Of a stretch of 64,000 nt of DNA, positions 55,321 to 64,000 are shown in pieces; within the stretch, counting starts at the first letter, position 1, and the number at the start of each line of letters is the position of its first letter. The notes beneath the pieces are model-generated. The model was given only the letters and a program-made list of their open reading frames with translations, was not told the DNA's origin and made no database searches. The DNA comes from Cololabis saira. Lineage: Eukaryota > Chordata > Actinopteri > Beloniformes > Belonidae. Made by a program: the position numbers and the translations under genes. The stretch covers positions 1,706,501-1,770,500 of the forward strand of contig NC_084599.1 in NCBI RefSeq assembly GCF_033807715.1, read 5' to 3'.

Positions 55321-56332
55321 AGCTTGCTAAATGGAATTAACTCACTTTCTTCTCCTGGATTTGTCTCTGTGTTGTGTTGAGTTGCAGTTGGCATGTTTGC
55401 TGGTGAATGGTATTTTCAAGGGGGATTTTATACAGCATATCGCTATATCTTATCATTCATAATCACTTTTGATGGCTGACATGAAACATCTATCACACAA
55501 TTCTTTTTTTTTGTGCTTTATGCTAAAAAGTGTTATAGTATAAATATGAGAAATATCTGTGTACTGTGGAGGATGGGGCACGGCAAAAAACACACCTGGT
55601 TGCTCATTTTGTGTTGAGGAAAACAATACATTGCCTTTGTGCCAATCAGCTTGACTTTGTTGTCATGGTAATTCATGGTAAAACACTCAGCTAATCTGTA
55701 TTCTGTCTAGGTGACTGGTGTTGTAGGCAGGAGGGCAGAGGTAGAAGTGCCATTACTGTCAGCAATAGGCCAGAAAGTTACATATACAGCAAACTACTGT
55801 GGGTTGAAAAAGGTCTGTATTTAAGACTTAAACAAACCTAGTTAATGCTGGTGTGCAACCGTTGACATGTTGGCCACATTTTTGCAGGGCAGATGATGGT
55901 ACTTCTAACTTTGTGCATTTCACTTATGGTTCAGGTTGTAACCTAGATTAAATATGAGGAAACAGTTGCTCTGTGGCTTGTTAGCGTATCTGCCCACTCT
56001 GTACACTAATCACATCTGTAGACTGTTGTAGTTGGCCGGTAGTGGGAGTTCATGTGTGGTTGAATTCTTTTAAGATTCATTCTCATCTTGTAAATCTTTG
56101 AGGGGAAACCACTTACTTCACCATTATATATGCCAAATTTAAAACAATGTCAACATATCAGACGTCTATGCTGCTGCTCCTTCATTCCCCCTCTGTATTT
56201 TATAGAGTTAGATATATCACATTCAATATGACATCAAAGTATTCATCTTACGATATTCTTATGAATGGTGTTACTTTCAAATATATTCAATTTGTACTGT
56301 CACATTATAAATTCACGAAACAAATTAATAAA
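55321..56332 (+). other. podn: Probable podn 3' UTR
   Basis: AT-rich sequence after the stop codon. The first clear AATAAA is at 56327-56332, which would give a 3' UTR of about 1 kb. Transcript evidence is needed to fix the end. Confidence 0.45.
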
Positions 56333-56613
56333 TTTCTGAAAAATCTGAAGATGTCTGTGCAGTCCCTGACGTTCAGTAGACATTGAATATGAGTATTTCT
56401 GTGTATTTTTTCTTATCCTTGTTGTCTCCAATATGCCCATAATGCTAATATTAATAATAATAATACCAAAAAAAACACAAGAATCAGCTAATCAATGAAA
56501 CACTTTCATTACTTGTTCTTTTGTTGCTGCAGATATGTCAAACTTTTTCTTTGTGTACATAAAGAGGGATATTTTATTTATTTTATGGTGGTACGATTGC
56601 TGCCAAATATGAT

Positions 56614-56815
<202 letters not shown>

Positions 56816-56999
56816 TGCCCGGACATAAATACCCGGATATATATATATACAGTACACCGGGACCACCAGGGCTGCGTCCTCTCACCACTGCTCTTCTCCC
56901 TCTACACACCAACGACGGCACCTCAGGGTGCTCTTCTGTGAAGCTCCTGAAGAACGGAGATACCACCGTCATCGCCCTGATCCGGGAGGGGGACTTGTC

Positions 57000-57215
57000 C
57001 CCGATCCGGGAGGGAGGGGGGCGAGTCCCTGATCCTGGAGGGAGGGGGGCGAGTCCCTGATCCTGGAGGGAGGGGGACGAGTCCCTGATCCGGGAGGGAG
57101 ACGAGTCCCCGATCCTGGAGGGAGGGGGACGAGTCCCCGATCCGGGAGGGAGGGGGACGAGTCCCCGATCCTGGAGGGAGGGGGACGAGTCCCCGATCCT
57201 GGAGGGGGACGGGTA
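57000..57215. repeat. 24-bp minisatellite, left block
   Basis: Units such as GACGAGTCCCTGATCCGGGA plus GGGG, some with extra GGGAGG. They translate on the + strand as G-D-E-S-x-I-R-E, identical to the flanking Rex1 codons. Confidence 0.93.
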
Positions 57216-57218
57216 CCT

Positions 57219-57905
57219 GATTCAATTCAATTCAATTCAATTTTATTTATATAGCGTCTAATACAACAGAGTTGTCTCTAGACGCTTTACAGAGACCCAT
57301 ACCCAGAACATGACCCCCGAGCAGTTATTACATAAACAATGGCAGGTAAAAACTCCCCTAGTGGGAGAAAAACCTTAAGCCAAACAGTGGCAAGGAAAAA
57401 CTCCCCTTTAGGAGGGAAGAAACCTTGAGCAGGACCAGGCTCATCAGGGGGGACCCTCCTGCCGAAGGCCAGACTGGTGGGTCAGGGACGGCAACAGCAC
57501 AGCAGGCAGGTGGAAGCAGCAACGGGATGACCGGGGGTGGGGACCGCAGGCCAGCACACAGCTCCCGAAGCTCCGGCCCAATCAGCAAGTCCCAGGTTGG
57601 GGTGCAGGGTCAGGAAAAGACTTGTGCTCCGTAATGCAAGCTACAAGCCACCCACGGCCACCTGCAGGACAAAAGAGAGAAAAGGGAGGAGAAGGGGGGG
57701 CCAGCAACGGGATGACCAGGGGTGGGGACCGCAGGCCAGCACGCAGCTCCCGAAGCTCCGGCCCAATCAGCAAGTCCCAGGTTGGGGTGCAGGGTCGGGG
57801 AAAGACTTGTGCTCCGTAATGCAAGCTACAAGCCACCCACGACCACCTGCAGGTTCCGGTGTCCGGCAAAGGATGCTGCAACATGGACAAAAGAGAGAAA
57901 AGGGA
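57219..57905 (+). repeat. TTTATTTATATAGCG-type teleost dispersed repeat inserted in the array
   Basis: Begins with four ATTCA units, then TTTTATTTATATAGCGTC and AACAATGGCAGGTAAAAACT, a repeat common in fish genomes as I recall. A block of about 155 bases occurs twice (about 57511-57668 and 57697-57853). The 24-bp array resumes immediately after it. Confidence 0.65.
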
Positions 57906-57909
57906 GGAG

Positions 57910-59665
57910 AAGATCCGGGAGGGAGGGGGACGAGTCCCTGATCCGGGAGGGAGACGAGTCCCCGATCCTGGAGGGAGGGGGACGAGTCCCCGATCCTGGA
58001 GGGGGACGAGTACCTGATCCGGGAGGGAGGGGGACGAGTCCCTGATCCGGGAGGGGGACGAGTACCTGATCCGGGAGGGAGGGGGACGAGTCCCTGATCC
58101 TGGAGGGGGACGAGTCCCTGATCCGGGAGGGAGACGAGTCCCCGATCCTGGAGGGAGGGGGACGAGTCCCCGATCCGGGAGGGAGGGGGACGAGTCCCTG
58201 ATCCTGGAGGGGGACGAGTCCCTGATCCGGGAGGGGGACGAGTCCCTGATCCGGGAGGGAGACGAGTCCGTGATCCGGGAGGGGGACGAGTCCCCTATCC
58301 TGGAGGGGGACGAGTCCATGATCCGGGAGGGGGACTCGTCCCCGATCCGGGAGGGAGGGGGACGAGTCCCTGATCCTGGAGGGGGACGAGTCCCTGATCC
58401 GGGAGGGAGACGAGTCCCCGATCCTGGAGGGAGGGGGACGAGTCCCCGATCCGGGAGGGAGGGGGACGAGTCCCTGATCCTGGAGGGGGACGAGTCCCTG
58501 ATCCGGGAGGGGGACGAGTCCCTGATCCGGGAGGGAGACGAGTCCGTGATCCGGGAGGGGGACGAGTCCCCTATCCGGGAGGGAGACGAGTCCGTGATCC
58601 GGGAGGGAGACGAGTCCGTGATCCGGGAGGGGGACGAGTCCGTGATCCGGGAGGGGGACGAGTCCCCTATCCTGGAGGGAGACGAGTCCGTGATCCGGGA
58701 GGGAGACGAGTCCGTGATCCGGGAGGGGGACGAGTCCCCTATCCGGGAGGGAGACGAGTCCGTAATCCGGGAGGGGGACGAGTCCCCTATCCGGGAGGTA
58801 GACGAGTCCGTAATCCGGGAGGGAGACGAGTCCGTGATCCGGGAGGGAGATGAGTCCGTGATCCGGGAGGGGGACGAGTCCCCGATCCTGGAGGGGGACG
58901 AGTCCGTGATCCGGGAGGGGGACGAGTCCCCTATCCGGGAGGGGGACGAGTCCCCGATCCTGGAGGGGGACGAGTCCGTGATCCGGGAGGGGGACGAGTC
59001 CCCGATCCTGGAGGGGGACGAGTCCCCGATCCGGGAGGGAGACGTGTCCGTGATCCGGGAGGGGGACGAGTCCCCGATCCGGGAGGGGGACGAGTCCCCG
59101 ATCCGGGAGGGGGACGAGTCCCCGATCCGGGAGGGAGACGAGTCCGTGATCCGGGAGGGGGACGAGTCCCCGATCCGGGAGGGGGACGAGTCCCCGATCC
59201 GGGAGGGAGACGAGTCTGTGATCCGGGAGGGAGACGAGTCCGTGATCCGGGAGGGGGACGAGTCCCCGATCCGGGAGGGAGACGAGTCCGTGATCCGGGA
59301 GGGAGACGAGTCCGTGATCCGGGAGGGGGACGAGTCCCCGATCCGGGAGGGAGACGAGTCCGTGATCCGGGAGGGAGACGAGTCCGTGATCCGGGAGGGA
59401 GACGAGTCCGTGATCCGGGAGGGAGACGAGTCCGTGATCCGGGAGGGGGACGAGTCCCCTATCCGGGAGGGGGACGAGTCCCCGATCCTGGAGGGGGACG
59501 AGTCCGTGATCCGGGAGGGAGACGAGTCCGTGATCCGGGAGGGAGACGAGTCCGTGATCCGGGAGGGAGACGAGTCCGTGATCCGGGAGGGGGACGAGTC
59601 CCCGATCCGGGAGGGAGACGAGTCCGTGATCCAGGAGGGAGACGAGTCCGTGATCCGGGAGGGAG
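57910..59665. repeat. 24-bp minisatellite, right block, about 73 units
   Basis: Units GTGATCCGGGAGGGAGACGA plus GTCC and close variants. Because 24 is a multiple of 3, all stop-free frames remain open across the block, including a 644-codon - strand frame that is an artefact. The right half (after 58560) is highly uniform, so it is the recently amplified part. Confidence 0.95.
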
Positions 59666-59756
59666 ACGAGTCCGCGTACAGACAGGAGGTGGAACAGCTG
59701 GTCCACTGGTGCAGTCAGAACCACCTGACAGTGGACTTCAGGAAAAACCCACCGCC

Positions 59757-62700
59757 ACACACCCCCTCACCATCCTCACCCCCTCACCATCCTCACCCCC
59801 TCACCATCCTCACCCCCTCACCATCCTCACCCCCTCACCATCCTCACCCCCTCACCATCCTCACCATCCTCACCCCCTCACCATCCCCACCCCCTCACCA
59901 TCCTCACCCCCTCACCATCCTCACCCCCTCACCATCCTCACCCCCTCACCATCCTCACCATCCCCACCCCCTCACCATCCCTACCCCCTCACCATCCTCA
60001 CCCCCCTCACCATCCTCACCCCCTCACCATCCTCACCCCCTCACCATCCTCACCCCCTCACCATCCTCACCCCCTCACCATCCCCACCCCCTCACCATCC
60101 CCACCCCCTCACCCCCTCACCATCCTCACCCCCTCACCATCCTCACCCCCTCACCATCCCCACCCCCTCACCATCCCCTCACCCCCTCACCATCCCCACC
60201 CCCTCACCATCCTCACCCCCTCACCATCCCCACCCCCTCACCATCCTCACCCCCTCACCATCCTCACCATCCTCACCCCCTCACCATCCTCACCCCCTCA
60301 CCATCCCCACCCCCTCACCATCCCCACCCCCCTCACCATCCCCACCCCCTCACCCCCTCACCATCCCCACCCCCTCACCATCCCCACCCCCTCACCCCCT
60401 CACCATCCTCACCCCCTCACCATCCTCACCCCCTCACCATCCTCACCCCCTCACCATCCCCACCCCCTCACCCCCTCACCATCCTCACCCCCTCACCATC
60501 CCCACCCCCTCACCCCCTCACCATCCTCACCCCCTCACCATCCTCACCCCCTCACCATCCTCACCCCCTCACCATCCCCACCCCCTCACCCCCTCACCCC
60601 CTCACCCCCTCACCATCCCCACCCCCTCACCATCCCCACCCCCTCACCATCCCCACCCCCTCACCCCCTCACCATCCTCACCCCCTCACCATCCTCACCC
60701 CCTCACCATCCCCACCCCCTCACCATCCTCACCCCCTCACCATCCCCACCCCCTCACCATCCTCACCCCCTCACCATCCCCACCCCCTCACCATCCTCAC
60801 CCCCTCACCATCCCCACCCCCTCACCCCCTCACCATCCTCACCATCCTCACCCCCTCACCCCCTCACCCCCTCACCATCCCCACCCCCTCACCATCCCCA
60901 CCCCCTCACCATCCCCACCCCCTCACCCCCTCACCCCCTCACCATCCTCACCATCCCCACCCCCTCACCATCCCCACCCCCTCACCATCCCTACCCCCTC
61001 ACCCCTTCACCATCCTCACCCCCTCACCATCCTCACCCCCTCACCATCCCCACCCCCTCACCCCCTCACCATCCTCACCATCCCCACCCCCTCACCATCC
61101 CTACCCCCTCACCATCCTCACCCCCTCACCCCTTCACCATCCTCACCCCCTCACCATCCTCACCCCCTCACCATCCTCACCCCCTCACCATCCCCACCCC
61201 CTCACCCCCTCACCATCCTCACCCCCTCACCATCCCTACCCCCTCACCCCCTCACCCCCTCACCATCCTCACCCCCTCACCCCCTCACCATCCTCACCCC
61301 CTCACCATCCTCACCCCCTCACCATCCCCACCCCCTCACCCCCTCACCATCCTCACCCCCTCACCCCCTCACCATCCTCACCCCCTCACCCCCTCACCAT
61401 CCTCACCATCCTCACCCCCACCCCTTCACCATCCCCACCCCCTCACCATCCTCACCCCCTCACCATCCTCACCCCCTCACCCCCTCACCATCCTCACCCC
61501 CTCACCATCCCCACCCCCTCACCATCCTCACCCCTCAACCCCTCACCATCCCCACCCCCTCACCCCCTCACCATCCTCACCCCCTCACCCCTTCACCATC
61601 CTCACCCCCTCACCCCTTCACCATCCTCACCCCCTCACCATCCCCACCCCCTCACCATCCTCACCCCCTCACCATCCCCACCCCCTCACCCCCTCACCCC
61701 CTCACCATCCCTACCCCCTCACCCCCTCACCATCCTCACCATCCTCACCCCCTCACCATCCTCACCCCCTCACCCCATCACCATCCTCACCCCCTCACCA
61801 TCCTCACCCCCTCACCCCCTCACCCCCTCACCATCCCCACCCCCTCACCATCCCACCCCCTCACCATCCCTACCCCCTCACCCCCTCACCATCCACACCA
61901 TCCTCACCCCCTCACCCCTTCACCATCCTCACCCCCTCACCATCCTCACCCCCTCACCCCCTCACCATCCTCACCCCCTCACCATCCTCACCCCCTCACC
62001 CCTTCACCATCCTCACCCCCTCACCATCCCCACCCCCTCACCCCCTCACCATCCTCACCCCCTCACCATCCTCACCATCCTCACCCCCTCACCCCCTCAC
62101 CATCCCCACCCCCTCACCATCCCCACCCCCTCACCATCCTCACCCCCTCACCATCCTCACCCCCTCACCCCTTCACCATCCTCACACCCTCACCATCCTC
62201 ACCCCCACCCACCATCCTCACCCCCTCACCATCCCCACCCCCTCACCATCCCTACCCCCTCACCATCCTCACCCCCTCACCCCTTCACCATCCTCACCCC
62301 CTCACCATCCCCACCCCCTCACCATCCTCACCATCCTCACCATCCCTACCCCCTCACCCCCTCACCATCCTCACCCCCTCACCCCCTCACCATCCCCACC
62401 CCCTCACCATCCCCACCCCCTCACCATCCCTACCCCCTCACCCCCTCACCATCCTCACCCCCTCACCATCCTCACCCCCTCACCATCCTCACCCCCTCAC
62501 CATCCCCACCCCCTCACCCCCTCACCATCCTCACCCCCTCACCATCCTCACCCCCTCACCATCCTCACCCCCTCACCATCCTCACCCCCTCACCATCCTC
62601 ACCCCCTCACCATCCCCACCCCCTCACCATCCTCACCCCCTCACCATCCCCACCCCCTCACCCCCTCACCATCCTCACCCCCTCACCCCTTCACCATCCT

Positions 62701-64000
62701 CACCCCCTCACCCCCTCACCATCCTCACCATCCTCACCCCCTCACCCCCTCACCCCCTCACCATCCTCACCCCCTCACCATCCCCACCCCCTCACCATCC
62801 CCACCCCCTCACCATCCCCACCCCCTCACCCCCTCACCATCCTCACCCCCTCACCCCCTCACCATCCTCACCCCCTCACCATCCTCACCCCCTCACCCCC
62901 TCACCATCCTCACCCCCTCACCATCCCCACCCCCTCACCATCCCCACCCCCTCACCATCCCCACCCCCTCACCATCCTCACCCCCTCACCCCCTCACCAT
63001 CCTCACCCCCTCACCATCCTCACCCCCTCACCCCCTCACCCCCTCACCATCCCCATCCCCTCACCATCCTCACCATCCTCACCCCCTCACCATCCCCACC
63101 CCCTCACCATCCCCACCCCCTCACCCCCTCACCATCCCCACCCCCTCACCATCCTCACCCCCTCACCCCCTCACCCCCTCACCATCCCCACCCCCTCACC
63201 ATCCTCACCATCCCCACCCCCTCACCATCCTCACCCCCTCACCATCCTCACCCCCTCACCCCCTCACCCCCTCACCATCCCCACCCCCTCACCATCCTCA
63301 CCATCCTCACCATCCTCAGCCCCTCACCCCCTCACCCCCTCACCATCCCCACCCCCTCACCCCCTCACCCCCTCACCATCCCCACCCCCTCACCATCCTC
63401 ACCATCCCCACCCCCTCACCATCCTCACCCCCTCACCATCCTCACCCCCTCACCCCCTCACCCCCTCACCATCCTCACCCCCTCACCATCCTCACCCCCT
63501 CACCATCCTCACCATCCTCACCCCCTCACCATCCTCACCCCCTCACCATCCCCACCCCTTCACCCCCTCACCATCCTCACCCCCTCACCATCCTCACCCC
63601 CTCACCATCCCCACCCCCTCACCCCCTCACCATCCTCACCCCCTCACCCCCTCACCATCCCCACCCCCTCACCCCCTCACCATCCCCACCCCCTCACCAT
63701 CCTCACCCCCTCACCATCCCCACCCCCTCACCCCCTCACCATCCCCACCCCCTCACCCCCTCACCATCCCCACCCCCTCACCCCCTCACCATCCCCACCC
63801 CCTCACCATCCTCACCCCCTCACCATCCCCACCCCCTCACCCCCTCACCATCCCCACCCCCTCACCATCCTCACCCCCTCACCATCCCCACCCCCTCACC
63901 ATCCTCACCCCCTCACCATCCTCACCCCCTCACCCCCTCACCATCCCCACCCCCTCACCATCCCCACCCCCTCACCCCCTCACCATCCTCACCTCCTCAC
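59757..64000. repeat. Pyrimidine-rich minisatellite of 8/9-bp blocks (17-bp unit), running off the right edge
   Basis: Built from CACCCCCT (8) and CACCATCCT or CACCATCCC (9), mostly alternating as 17-bp units. It begins directly after the Rex1 codons for N-P-P-P. In one shifted frame the first unit reads T-H-P-L-T-I-L, matching the P-L-T-I-L stretch that follows in Rex1-group proteins. Over 4.2 kb is visible, almost pure C-T-A on this strand. Confidence 0.95.

Larger units (their letters stand above)
56838..59770 (+). mobile_element. Rex1-like LINE reverse transcriptase fragment split by tandem amplification
   Basis: The left piece (56838-57000) reads, with one-base indels, Q-G-C-V-L-S-P-L-L-F-S-L-Y, then V-K-L-L-K, then T-T-V-I-A-L-I-R-E-G-D. 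The right piece (59665-59770) reads E-S-A-Y-R-Q-E-V-E-Q-L-V, then V-D-F-R-K-N-P-P. In Rex1-group LINEs these pieces are adjacent. Here they are separated by 2.6 kb of 24-bp repeats and one inserted dispersed repeat. The catalytic A-D-D is replaced by N-G-D, so the copy is dead. Confidence 0.8.

Noticed and set aside
57826..59760. 644-codon - strand frame rich in L-P-D-H-G-L-V-S-L
   Set aside because: Antisense of the 24-bp array; the period is a multiple of 3, so a stop-free unit stays open. The meaningful frame is the + strand Rex1 one.

Overview
The window looks like teleost fish nuclear DNA. The evidence is a spliced vertebrate gene with GT-AG introns plus mobile families typical of fish: Rex1-like, Rex3/RTE-like, L1- and L2-clade LINEs, Penelope-like, Tc1, pogo, TTAA-flanked MITEs and a tRNA-derived SINE. 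There is no bacterial-type operon, CRISPR array or conserved RNA gene. I assigned all families by reading the sequence and recalling family features; no search was run.

The one host gene I can support is podocan (podn, a secreted small leucine-rich proteoglycan) on the + strand. Its ten coding exons run from 23917 to 55320 and join in frame to 596 residues. Intron 2 (8.6 kb), intron 3 (2.7 kb) and intron 9 (16.2 kb) are filled with mobile elements and tandem arrays.

Layout: 1-5068 is a 16-bp minisatellite, interrupted at its end by a 5'-truncated L1-clade insertion (5069-5650). 6309-6643 is a TTAA-flanked MITE. 7771-9391 is a Rex3-like LINE on the - strand with internal arrays. 11792-15731 is a decayed DNA transposon with a YqaJ-like relic and a DDE transposase relic, invaded by two copies of another element. 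15074-15394 and 16845-17630 are 34-bp arrays. 18418-19864 is a pogo-like element with a second copy at 28328-29680. 20301-20622 is a small retroposed insert. podn follows, with a Tc1 element (33408-35294) in intron 3 and a LINE 3' end with a 22-bp array, a SINE, Penelope-like fragments and a full-length but chimeric L1 (47906-54747) in intron 9. Downstream of podn a Rex1-like reverse transcriptase copy (from 56838) is blown up by a 24-bp array and a roughly 17-bp array that reaches the end of the window.

The most interesting pattern is that several independent minisatellites have a repeat unit that is a piece of transposon coding sequence: Rex3 18 and 32 bp, Tc1 37/40 bp, a LINE C-terminus 22 bp, and Rex1 24 and 17 bp. 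The second is a 6.8-kb L1 with a perfect 15-bp target-site duplication, whose ORF2 start is replaced by an inverted L2-clade fragment that keeps a complete endonuclease and most of an SGNH-type ORF1. The very long open frames in the repeat arrays are artefacts of stop-free repeats and are not annotated as genes.
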